A stretch of 64,000 nucleotides of DNA, taken from positions 1,116,001 through 1,180,000 of the forward strand of contig CP025324.1 of NCBI GenBank assembly GCA_004014935.1, written 5' to 3'. The notes beneath the pieces are model-generated. The model did no database searches, was not told the origin of the DNA, and saw only the letters and a list, made by a program, of their open reading frames with translations. A program made the translations under genes and the position numbers. This stretch comes from Saccharomycopsis malanga. Lineage: Eukaryota > Ascomycota > Saccharomycetes > Ascoideales > Saccharomycopsidaceae. Each line of letters begins with the position of its first letter. Within the stretch, counting starts at the first letter, position 1. This document shows, piece after piece, positions 31,890 through 40,483 of this stretch.

Positions 31890-34862
31890 ATGAAGCAACA
31901 AGGGCCCTACAAGAATACATTGGCCAATCAAGGTATGGCCAGTAACACTGGTAGTAGCACTTCTTTGCAAAGCCTTGTTGGGCCAGCAAATCACAGCCCT
32001 TCAGAAGGAAGAGTCTCGGATTTTGCAATTCCGGGGGCTCGGCCTCCTCCCCGGAGACCGGATGTCAGAAACCGTTCAAGAGTACCACCGCGCGGGTCTT
32101 ATATACCCGGCTACAATAGACTCAGACATAGACCTCCGCAGCCGCCATATCCACACTATCGGTTTCAAGGAAGACAACTGTTTTGGTCTCCTCCGAGGGC
32201 TGGGCGGCCTCCGTTCCGGAAGCTGTATCCGCATCCTCGGTATCACCGACCCCCACCGGATCGGAATTCTGAAAGCAACCGGTCGACAGACCATGCGAAA
32301 ATGTTGTACGAAGACGCTGAATCCGGTAGTTCTGTTTACGAGGTCACGTATGAGGATGGTACTCCGGGGGAAACAGTGGTATACAACTATAAAACCGCTC
32401 CCGCAGAGGAGCCGGGGAACTTGGTTTTATATGGCAGTGAGGATGCACATGTCGAGCAATCGAATGGGGAGCTATCATATATTCAGGAAGCCGCGCATAT
32501 TGAAGAGCTACATTCCGGTGGTCATCGGCCAGAACAATACCGGTTGCAATACAACAATTGGGATGATAATAAGCATTCCGGGGGTACGGATCACCTGAAT
32601 GTGGCCGAACCGGTGGCTGACACTAGAACAGAGGAGGATGACAAGAGTCGTTTGGAGATTGATAAGACAGAACGAGATGACGCGACAACGTCTGTAGAAT
32701 ATACGACTTTGAAAGGGTTTGAGAGTGAAAAGAATGTAATAGAAAGTGAGAAGGTTTACCTTGAAGCTATTGGAAATGAGGTCAAAGCATTAAACAATGC
32801 AAACATGTCGCTTGCAGATATCCAGAAAGAAATACAGGAAACAGTTGGTTTAAAAATGGAACAAAAACAAGAGGTGTTAAATCGAAAGTTGGAAAAACAA
32901 AATGCTTTAAAACAGACTGCTATGAAAAAATATATTGAAGAAGAGAAAGAACGAAGGTTGAATTGCACGTTGAATGATGACGGTAATTTGATTTCAAAGC
33001 TTTCTTTCTTTGCTTTGGTCCCAAGAGACGTTTTAACAAGAGATGAAGTGTACAATGAGAACTTTGTATTGTTGGAGGAAGAGGGAAGATGCTTCAATGC
33101 GTTGTTGATGCTCAAGGCTAAAGAAGTGGCCAATACAGGGAGTTTTGAGTTGTTAGAGGAGTGGAAAACGCGATTTGATTGTGTTTCGAAAGAGGAGGAG
33201 TTGATTAAGATACGATTAGAGAAACAAATGTGGGAAAATGAAATATTAGAGGAAAAAACATTGGAAAACGAAAGAGAAAAATTGGAAAGAGAAAGAATTG
33301 AAATGAAGCGAATTGAAAATGGAAAGTTTGAACAAGAAAGAATTGACAAGAAAAAATCTGAGAAATTTGCTAAAAAATTGGCCAATAAAAAAGACACAAG
33401 TAATCAATTTTTTCCAAATAGCATTATATCGACTAACGATAAATCAGCTAGCATAAAATCTACTAACGATACATCAGCTAGCATAAAATCAACTAATAAT
33501 GAATCATTTAACAATAAATCAACTAATAATGAATCAACTAATAATAAATCAACACATAATGAATCATTTAGCGATAAACCAATTAATAATAAACCAACTA
33601 ATAATGAATCAACTAATAATAAATCAACACATAATGAATCATTTAGCGATAAATCAATTAATAATAAACCAACTAATAATAAATCATTCAACAATAAATC
33701 AACTAATAATAATTCAACTAACCGTGACGAAAGTAACGATGTAATAAACAATTACAATTATTATCAAATAATCAATTCTTCTTCTGAAATGATTTCTGAA
33801 ACATCAACTGAAAGAGGTTTAGTAGCATCCTCTAACAACTGTTCAGTAATCCCACCTATAGCTTCTCCAGTAGTACTGTCTGAAATATCGCTGGTTTACA
33901 AACCTAATGTACAGAAGTTTGACACAATGCTGCTGACCAATATTGAAAAGAGAAAAGTGGCAACAGTCACAAATAGTGATGAGAATGTTGCCGCTACAAA
34001 GAGTTTTGATAGTAATAAAAGAAAGTTTGATGATTTGCTGGAAAGTGTTTCTAAAAAACCCAAATTGGTTGAAAAGAGTTTGTCAGTTTCTCCAGTAAAG
34101 GTGTCCGCAAGTTTTCCAGGGGATCTGAGGAGTTATTTAGAAGAGAAACAAAAGTTGTTTGACGAAATCCAAGGAGAAGGTCTTGCATTAGATCAAATGC
34201 TAGAACAGCTAGACAACACGACCATTATGCCTCAGCATACGCGAGTCGAGACTGACGATCCAGAACTGGGAATTCTCAAAGGCGAAATGATAAACAATAT
34301 AAAGAACAAGATTGAATCGTTGAGAAAAAAAAAGGAAATCCTAACACAGATGATTATGAACAATTCTAGAGTAGCACCTCCCCGAATGGCTTCTGATTCC
34401 GCTATAACGACCAGAAAGCAGGAGATGCCACCGTTCATAAAAAGCGCTTCTTCTCTGAAAGTTGTTGGAATGTCCACTTTGCACAATGTATATATTCCGT
34501 CTCGTAGCCCATGCTCCAATTCGTTCAAAAGCTGTCTCAAATCTGGAAAGTCTACTGGACAGAGATCTGTGCGTTGGGCACCAGATGTTGATTATATACT
34601 ATTTGAAGCTGAAACTTTGGATACGAAATGGAGATCCAAGTTGAAGATATCAACGCTAGATGCTCGGAAAAGGAGAAGAGAAAATACACCAAACCACCGT
34701 GATATAGTAGCAGACAAGCCATATTTTGACCAAATGAGCCGTAGTGCCACACCGCAAGTTCCATTGAATAGAAATTATGATAGACCAACCCAGTCTAGGC
34801 TGCAGAGATCTCCTACAGTCGACCATTCCACTAATTCTGACGAAAATCAGCAGAATCGATAA
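31890..34862 (+). CDS. Unrecognised 990-residue low-complexity protein with a KSCLK...RSVRWA motif
   Basis: I do not recognise the family. The N-terminus (about 45-130) is Arg/Pro-rich and basic with a weak RNA-binding look. A long charged coiled-coil region (about 300-510) is rich in Glu, Lys, Asn and Arg. Residues about 510-620 are a tandem array of Asn/Ser/Thr/Lys repeats (NNKSTNNES-like, DNA 33420-33720). Near the C-terminus is KSCLKSGKST, then RSVRWA at 892-897 followed by an acidic/hydrophobic stretch. A basic residue before V-x-W resembles an RVxF-type docking site for protein phosphatase 1, as in Ref2/PNUTS-type proteins. That reading is an inference from a short motif. The stop codon TAA (34860-34862) is the first part of the ATAATAATA tail of an antisense S1 insertion, so the original C-terminus may have been different. 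The ORF is open with plausible composition throughout. Confidence 0.75.
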   Translation: MKQQGPYKNTLANQGMASNTGSSTSLQSLVGPANHSPSEGRVSDFAIPGARPPPRRPDVRNRSRVPPRGSYIPGYNRLRHRPPQPPYPHYRFQGRQLFWSPPRAGRPPFRKLYPHPRYHRPPPDRNSESNRSTDHAKMLYEDAESGSSVYEVTYEDGTPGETVVYNYKTAPAEEPGNLVLYGSEDAHVEQSNGELSYIQEAAHIEELHSGGHRPEQYRLQYNNWDDNKHSGGTDHLNVAEPVADTRTEEDDKSRLEIDKTERDDATTSVEYTTLKGFESEKNVIESEKVYLEAIGNEVKALNNANMSLADIQKEIQETVGLKMEQKQEVLNRKLEKQNALKQTAMKKYIEEEKERRLNCTLNDDGNLISKLSFFALVPRDVLTRDEVYNENFVLLEEEGRCFNALLMLKAKEVANTGSFELLEEWKTRFDCVSKEEELIKIRLEKQMWENEILEEKTLENEREKLERERIEMKRIENGKFEQERIDKKKSEKFAKKLANKKDTSNQFFPNSIISTNDKSASIKSTNDTSASIKSTNNESFNNKSTNNESTNNKSTHNESFSDKPINNKPTNNESTNNKSTHNESFSDKSINNKPTNNKSFNNKSTNNNSTNRDESNDVINNYNYYQIINSSSEMISETSTERGLVASSNNCSVIPPIASPVVLSEISLVYKPNVQKFDTMLLTNIEKRKVATVTNSDENVAATKSFDSNKRKFDDLLESVSKKPKLVEKSLSVSPVKVSASFPGDLRSYLEEKQKLFDEIQGEGLALDQMLEQLDNTTIMPQHTRVETDDPELGILKGEMINNIKNKIESLRKKKEILTQMIMNNSRVAPPRMASDSAITTRKQEMPPFIKSASSLKVVGMSTLHNVYIPSRSPCSNSFKSCLKSGKSTGQRSVRWAPDVDYILFEAETLDTKWRSKLKISTLDARKRRRENTPNHRDIVADKPYFDQMSRSATPQVPLNRNYDRPTQSRLQRSPTVDHSTNSDENQQNR

Positions 34863-35168
34863 TAATAACTTGTATTTCGAGCCCAGTACATATCAGTTTC
34901 GTATATACGCGCCATGTCTAAAGGGGACTTGATAAAACCCAATCCTGTACTGTTTATCATGATTATCTCACCCAATTAGTTGGAAAGTAGGCATTTATTG
35001 GCCCAGGTAGTGTTTCACACAGTTACACTTGCCTGTTAAACATTGTATAAAGTGTTCGTGTTGAGAATCGAACCAATGAACCTGCTCGAGAATATTATTC
35101 ACTAAACTATCCTGCCAGGTCTTCTTCTCTTCTCCGAGAACACTGGCCACTGAGCCATACGGCCCAAT
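34863..35168 (-). mobile_element. S1 element, full length, abutting a gene stop codon
   Basis: This is one of the best copies. Read on the minus strand it has the head with A-box TGGCTCAGTGG (35148-35158) and B-box GGTTCGATTCTC (35063-35074), then the body motifs GGCAAGTGTAACTGTGTGA, CAATAAATGCCTAC and GGGTGAGATAATCATG. Next come AAGTCCCCTTTAGACATGG, GCGCGTATATACGAAACTG and GTACTGGGCTCGAAATAC, then a TTATTATTAT tail that overlaps the stop of the gene at 31890. No clear target-site duplication is visible. Confidence 0.75.
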
Positions 35169-35457
35169 TGCATATATATACGCAATAATTGTAAGATTAT
35201 AGTGAGCATCCAGTTGTGCCTTCACGGAAACCTTACAAAGCTGTGTAAAAGTAAACTGTATTAGGAGTCAGGAACTCAAGTCTATGGCATGACGAATAAA
35301 ACAAAAACATCTAACATGATAAAAAATCAAAATCGAAAACATAAACATAAACAAAAATCTAAGGGTATATCTATAAATGTGTAAATGAGTCTCTATGGTG
35401 AGCAGCGAACGGTGGCATTAAACATGCTTCAAAGCATTTTTGGAAATTATCAGAGTC
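35169..35457. other. Spacer between S1 copy and the small secreted-peptide gene
   Basis: These 289 bp are AT-rich with no ORF or repeat of note. They presumably include the 3' untranslated end of the small gene on the minus strand. Confidence 0.45.
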
Positions 35458-35583
35458 TTAAGCTCTGTCTTCAAGTTCTCTCTTGTGTTGCATCTGTTGG
35501 TAAATATCCATTGGAATAGGAGCAGCAAAGGTGGTGGCAGCCAAGGCAACAACGGTAGCGACAGAAACGAATTGGAATTGCAT
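35458..35583 (-). CDS. Small predicted secreted peptide, 41 residues
   Basis: The minus strand encodes a 41-residue peptide. Its first 20 residues, MQFQFVSVATVVALAATTFA, form a clear signal peptide with an Ala-rich cleavage region. The mature part would be about 21 residues (APIPMDIYQQMQHKRELEDR, then Ala). A Lys-Arg pair offers a possible Kex2 site, leaving a short acidic tail. The codons are those preferred in highly expressed yeast genes (GTT, GCT, ACC, TTG, AGA). A TATTTAAATA element lies 41-50 bp upstream. There is no CAAX box and no internal repeat, so neither a-factor nor alpha-factor type pheromone is indicated. The function is unknown. Confidence 0.65.
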   Translation of the reverse strand: MQFQFVSVATVVALAATTFAAPIPMDIYQQMQHKRELEDRA

Positions 35584-35623
35584 TTTTCAAGATGTGTAGT
35601 GGTATTAAGTTGAAAGAGGTTTT

Positions 35624-35633
35624 TATTTAAATA
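35624..35633 (-). promoter_or_regulatory. TATA-like element before the small secreted-peptide gene
   Basis: TATTTAAATA, a 10-bp palindrome, lies 41-50 bp before the ATG at 35583. The distance is short, so transcription would have to start close to the ATG. Confidence 0.4.
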
Positions 35634-36472
35634 GGAATTGCTCTTCTCTTTGTATAAGAATGTTTGATAAAGATATAAAATAAATTAAACGAAATATGAA
35701 CAGAATGCCAGGGACTTTTGTCCTCTTATATACCAAAACCCAGCTTTGTAATTACGGTTCCATGGATGTATCGTAACTATATGGTTCTTACAGTCCATGG
35801 ATTACTAGTTAGTGCCAGAATATGAATACGCAGGGCTGATGAATGGTAACTGGCGATCCCCACACAATAAAACAGGCCGCCTACATTACTCTCTACAAAA
35901 CGACTAACATGTCCCAGGACCCAGGAGGATTTCAACAAAGAAAATACACCAAAAGGCGTATAGATCATGTACCCTAGTTTCATCTAATGTTGAATCAGAT
36001 TCTGCACGATTGCTGCAGTCTACTGCATGTATCATATGACAGTTAAGTACACACGTGACCATGCAGTATACTGAGGCGGAAAGGAGGCGGGCAAATATCC
36101 GGGGGGGAGGGGGGTCTTTGAGTGTGAGCACACCAACTGGGCCGTCAAAAGTCCGAAGATTGGCAAGTGCGATTCGACGCGAAGCGAGTTTTTGGACTTT
36201 GAAATTTTGGTTTTATTAATCCCAGTTAATGAGGACTAAAAAGGTAACATGGACTATATGTAAGCTGTAGTGTACTGCAAGATAAATGTACTTCGCCGAT
36301 GCAAGTTGTTCATAAAGATATCGGCAGAATGAGATTGACAATTCCGCTTCAGACTTCCTCAATTAGGTAGCTTCTCCGCAGTTGTAGGCGAAACTAAAAG
36401 GATATAGACCAGTCGTGACGTTGTCAAGAGGCGGAGAAACGGTCGGTTAGAGTAAAGAGTACGTAAGGGAGC

Positions 36473-36479
36473 TATATAA
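36473..36479 (+). promoter_or_regulatory. TATA box candidate of FAA2
   Basis: TATATAA lies about 510 bp before the FAA2 ATG. No better TATA element stands nearer, apart from generic AT-rich repeat sequence. If used, the mRNA leader would be long and include the minisatellite. Confidence 0.4.
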
Positions 36480-36628
36480 GGACGTGCAAGTGCAGTTACC
36501 AGGATGATACTTGGCAATTATTGATATTAATTAGTAAAAACAGGGTGCTGGTAATTGCTGGTTGAAATATTGAAAAGGTGTTGGTAATTTATGGTTATTG
36601 GCAGTTATCGAAAATATATTGATTGGTA

Positions 36629-36860
36629 ATTTTTGGCTAAGGTATTGAAAATAGTACAATTTTTGGCTAAGGTATTGAAAATAGTACAATTTTTGGCTAA
36701 GGTATTGAAAATAGTATAATTTTGGCTAAGGTATTGAGAATAGTATAATTTTTGGCTAAAATATTGAAAATAGTATAACTTTGGCTAAATTATTGAACAT
36801 AGTATAATTTTTGATGAATACTGAAAATAGTACAATTCTTTGGCCCAAATATTGAAAACA
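36629..36860. repeat. 30-bp minisatellite in the FAA2 upstream region
   Basis: About eight units of TTTTTGGCTAAGGTATTGAA plus AATAGTACAA follow one another. The first three are nearly identical and later ones increasingly diverged, with 29- to 31-bp spacing. Related GGTAATT/ATTG pieces precede the array from about 36545. Confidence 0.85.
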
Positions 36861-36985
36861 TATTAATAATTATTGGTTGCATCATTTATTGAAAGAATCT
36901 TGACCAAATTTGGTTATTGATTTAAAAGTCACAAATCTTTTGTTAATAATCTATAAGATCAAAAAGTAAAATTTTGATTTGCACA

Positions 36986-39289
36986 ATGGCAACACCACTT
37001 GAAGTATCGGACGAGCTAGTGGGCAGATTCAAAGCAGCGATAAGCAAGCATTTTGATGGAGACCGAGGAGAAAAGTTTTTGAAGGCGTCCAAGGTGATTA
37101 CGCTTGCTAATACTGAGAAGGAACATTATTCTGCGGTGTATCGGAATAGCTTAGGTGGTTTAGATAAAGATTTGAATGCCTACTTTGATGCAGAGATCAA
37201 TAATTACTACACATTATTTGAATGTACGTGCGCATTATACGGAGACCGCAAGTATTTGGGCAAAAGGTTGTTCAACAACACGAAGCCTGGTGATTATGAC
37301 GATTTCTACACGTTCCAGAGTCGGCTGGAGGTGCGGACTCGACGTAACAACTTGGGCGCAGGAATTGTGCAGGTTGTGACCAACCACCGTTTGTATGGAA
37401 AGGAGGTCGTTCCACATGTTCCGGAGTTTGAAGATTACAACAACAACAAGCCGTATCGGTTTGTAGTTGCCCTCTATTCTGCGAACCGGCCCGAATGGGT
37501 GATAACCGACCTAGCATGCCAGGCATACAATATGGTGAACACAGCATTGTACGACACGATGGGCCCCGAGTCCTCGGTGTATATTCTTGAAACCACTCGG
37601 TCGCCGGTGGTTGTGGCCTCGCAAAACAAGATCATGCTGTTGCTCATGATGAAAAAAGAACATCCAAAGCTGCTTTCTTCGCTCTTGGTGGTGATTTCGC
37701 TCGACAGGTTGGACATACAGGAGGATTATGCCTTGTTCTGTATGGCTGCGGATTTGGACATCAATTTGTATGATCTAGCCCAGGTGGAGCTGTTAGGCCG
37801 TAACTTTCCTGTTCCGCTCAGTCCCGTAACCAAAGACGATGTGTACACCATTTCCTTCACGTCAGGGACCACCGGCTTGCCCAAAGGAGTGGTGGTTTCG
37901 CAGAAAATGTTGATTGCATCCATCCGGTTTTCGCTCACAATGACACATTCGCCGTTTAGTCTCAATCCCTTCAACGGAGAGGTCCGCTACTTGTGTTTTC
38001 TCCCCTTGACCCACATTTTCGAGCGGCAGATCTTCATTTTTGTTTCCTCCACAGGCCGGGCCGTGGGTTTCCCGCTGACCGACGTGCCTGTCAACACACT
38101 CATACAGGATTTGAAGTCCCTCAAGCCACACATGTTGGTTGCCGTGCCACGGCTCTACACCAAGTTCGAGGCCCTTTTGAAAGAGGCCATCGACAAGTTG
38201 CCCCTGGTTGTCCAGACTGTGGTCAACAAAGGCATCCAGAAACGTGCCGAGTTGCAGGCCCTGGCAGATGCCCCTGCAAACACAGACTTTTATTTGTTTG
38301 ACAAGTTATTCACCAACAAGTTCAGAGCTGCATTGGGTTTTGACTGTATGGACGTGCTTCTCTGCGGATCCGCGCCCATTTCTGTGGAAACCATCAAGTT
38401 TCTCAAGGCTGCTTTGAATATTGGCTTTGGCCAGGGCTGGGGCATGACGGAGACCTTTGCCGGCGTCACCAGTGGCTTTTTCTGGGAAAACGACCCGTCT
38501 TCCGTCGGCCATGTTGGTGTTTCGGTCGATTTCCGGTTACGTGACGTCCCCGAAATGAATTATTTCCACAATGATGGCTCTGGCGAGCCAAAGGGCGAAA
38601 TTTTGGTCAGAGGGCCCCAGGTCTTCAAATACTACTATAAAAGACCGGACGAAACAAAAAAAGCTTTTGATGAAGACGGATTCTTCCACACTGGCGACAT
38701 TGGCAAAATCGACAAGTATGGTCGCGTCCACATTGTGGACCGTGTAAAAAACTTCTTCAAGTTGGCCCAGGGCGAATACATCTCCCCAGAACGTATAGAA
38801 AACACCTACTTGTCCAACTGTCCGTTGCTCACCCAGGCCTTTGTCTACGGAAACTCCTACAAGTCCTATTTGGTTGCCATCCTAGGTTTTGAACCAGCAA
38901 TGTTGAAACTGTACTTGCACAAGCATGCCAAGGAATTGCCTAAAGACATGCGGCATCATATTGACACCATTATTCGTGAAAACCATGGAGCTGACATCAA
39001 CGAAACCGCCTTGTTCAATTATATCAACGAAAATTCTCAGTTGCGTAAATTCTTGGTTCAGAAATTGAATATCATGGTAAATGTTTCCAAAAAACCCGGC
39101 GATAAAAACATTTTGCAAGGTTTTGAAAAGTTTCACAACTTTTATGCCGACATTATGCCATTGAAACTTGAAGAGGACGTTATCACTCCTACATTCAAGT
39201 TGAAACGTGTCAAGGCTACAAAACGCTTCAAATCACAGTTAGATGCTTTGTACGAAGAGGGTTCTTTGGTCAAAAACGGTAACATTTGA
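36986..39289 (+). CDS. FAA2: FAA2-type medium/long-chain acyl-CoA synthetase
   Basis: The 767-residue adenylate-forming enzyme activates fatty acids with ATP and CoA. The AMP-binding motif YTISFTSGTTGLPKG is near 284-298, LPLTHIFER near 346-354, GWGMTETFAG near 484-493, and the hinge/catalytic segment FHTGDIGKIDKYGRVHIVDR near 568-587 followed by VKNFFKLAQGEYISPERIEN. It resembles S. cerevisiae Faa2, the peroxisomal enzyme, more than Faa1/Faa4, and shares its ending style (YEEGSLVK). Unlike S. cerevisiae Faa2 it ends GNI rather than a PTS1 tripeptide. The start is the ATG at 36986; the frame extends four codons upstream only to a TTG. Eight CTG codons are present, more than in CRC1 or IFA38. 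The family has several paralogs in CTG-clade yeasts, so this may be one of a set. Confidence 0.88.
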   Translation: MATPLEVSDELVGRFKAAISKHFDGDRGEKFLKASKVITLANTEKEHYSAVYRNSLGGLDKDLNAYFDAEINNYYTLFECTCALYGDRKYLGKRLFNNTKPGDYDDFYTFQSRLEVRTRRNNLGAGIVQVVTNHRLYGKEVVPHVPEFEDYNNNKPYRFVVALYSANRPEWVITDLACQAYNMVNTALYDTMGPESSVYILETTRSPVVVASQNKIMLLLMMKKEHPKLLSSLLVVISLDRLDIQEDYALFCMAADLDINLYDLAQVELLGRNFPVPLSPVTKDDVYTISFTSGTTGLPKGVVVSQKMLIASIRFSLTMTHSPFSLNPFNGEVRYLCFLPLTHIFERQIFIFVSSTGRAVGFPLTDVPVNTLIQDLKSLKPHMLVAVPRLYTKFEALLKEAIDKLPLVVQTVVNKGIQKRAELQALADAPANTDFYLFDKLFTNKFRAALGFDCMDVLLCGSAPISVETIKFLKAALNIGFGQGWGMTETFAGVTSGFFWENDPSSVGHVGVSVDFRLRDVPEMNYFHNDGSGEPKGEILVRGPQVFKYYYKRPDETKKAFDEDGFFHTGDIGKIDKYGRVHIVDRVKNFFKLAQGEYISPERIENTYLSNCPLLTQAFVYGNSYKSYLVAILGFEPAMLKLYLHKHAKELPKDMRHHIDTIIRENHGADINETALFNYINENSQLRKFLVQKLNIMVNVSKKPGDKNILQGFEKFHNFYADIMPLKLEEDVITPTFKLKRVKATKRFKSQLDALYEEGSLVKNGNI

Positions 39290-39430
39290 TCTTCTTTGGC
39301 TTTCGGTTGCGCTATAGATATTGATGATTTGTTCTAGATGATATATTTTATAGCAGAACGATAAAAATGAATCAATGGAAATATAATCATTTTATAGCAG
39401 AGATAAATCTATCATGTATCAGAGAACATA
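39290..39430. other. FAA2 3' flank with left target-site duplication of S1
   Basis: This short AT-rich 3' flank ends with the 11-bp direct repeat CAGAGAACATA (39420-39430) that marks one side of the S1 insertion. Confidence 0.6.
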
Positions 39431-39750
39431 CAATTATAATAATATCATATATTTCAAGCCCACTGCATATAAGTTTCGCATTCGTAGATACACGCTATGT
39501 CTAAAGGGACTTTTTGATAACGCCCAATCCTGTACTGTATATCATGATTATCTCACCCAATTGGTTGGAAAGTAAGCATTTATTGGCCTAGGTCGTGTTT
39601 CACACTGTTACACTTGCCTGTGAAGTCACGCTCAGCATCGTAAAAAGCAGCGAGTAAGAGTATCGTCTTGAGAATCAAACCCGAGTTCCTGTTAAATCTT
39701 TTTTCTCTTATCCGGGACCACTGACCACCAAGCTATACGGCCCAGCAGCC
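39431..39750 (-). mobile_element. S1 element, intact copy with perfect target-site duplication
   Basis: This 320-bp antisense copy is flanked by CAGAGAACATA at 39420-39430 and 39751-39761. In element sense it starts GGCTGCTGGGCCGTATAGC with an A-box-like TAGCTTGGTGG. About 45 bp later comes the B-box GGTTTGATTCTC, then the body with GGCAAGTGTAACAGTGTGA, GGGTGAGATAATCATG and AAGTCCCTTTAGACAT-type motifs. It ends at GGGCTTGAAATATATGATAT and an ATTATTATAATTG tail. A tRNA-like head, conserved body, AT-repeat tail and target-site duplication are together diagnostic of a SINE moved by LINE-type machinery. This copy defines the element's ends. Confidence 0.82.
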
Positions 39751-39761
39751 CAGAGAACATA

Positions 39762-40483
39762 TATGATAAGTAAAGAGCGGACAGTATTTTATAAACTCTT
39801 GATTTTGATACGCCATACGCCCTCCCAGTAATAATAAACAACTGTTTGTAAACAGTAAGATGGCTCTGTAGACAAAATGCCCAAAGGGATCTTGACAGGT
39901 TTTTTGCTGTATACAGAAGATTAGAACAGTAAGCAGAAGTGGGATTTCGTATTCAACCTTGCCATGGTTGAACTGTATCAAACTTGGCAATATACGGTCT
40001 AAACCAGTGTGTATATGTAATTATCTTCAATGTTATATCTCAGCACATTGCAGAATATATCTAAGGACTTGAAAACAAAGGCCATAAACCAAGGAACATT
40101 ATATCTAATTAGTCAGACTGAAATTAGACAAAAAAAGTTTCAACAATGACATTCGGCGATTTTATATATATATATAACGTTATGATTAAGCCCTATAATG
40201 ATAGTAACAAGCTCATTTCATACGTTGTATATATAAGATAATCATGTCTATTGTTCCTGAAGACTGGTATTTTCAACATTATCAGTTTGATTTTATGCTC
40301 AACAGTGATTATACCATAAAGTGAAATATTTTTAATTGACTAGGAGAAAACAAATAAGACGATAGGGCAATTGGAAAAGGTGGATGCCCTTTGTTAGGTG
40401 AATTGAATTGAAAAAAAGGCAAATGACATGTATTTCAGTCAACATGATAAAATATAATAGACTTAAATCATTCAAATATCAAA
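39762..40483. other. Intergenic between the S1 copy and SNF8
   Basis: These 722 bp at the convergent end of FAA2 and SNF8 contain TA-rich runs (near 40163-40175) and no gene or repeat family member that I can identify. Confidence 0.5.

Larger units (their letters stand above)
35584..36985. other. Divergent region between the small peptide gene and FAA2
   Basis: This 1.4-kb region has no further gene. It holds a G-rich stretch (36075-36115), a TATATAA box (36473-36479) and a 30-bp minisatellite (36629-36860) lying between that box and the FAA2 start. Short ORFs at 35777-36131 lack coding character. Confidence 0.5.

Noticed and set aside
33404-33751. Minus-strand Leu/Asp-rich ORF of 115 codons
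   Set aside because: It is an artefact of the tandem repeat in the gene at 31890 read on the other strand.
35063-35158. S1 head as a functional tRNA gene
   Set aside because: A-box and B-box are present, but I could not fold acceptor and anticodon stems, and the A-B spacing varies from about 45 to 265 bp among copies.
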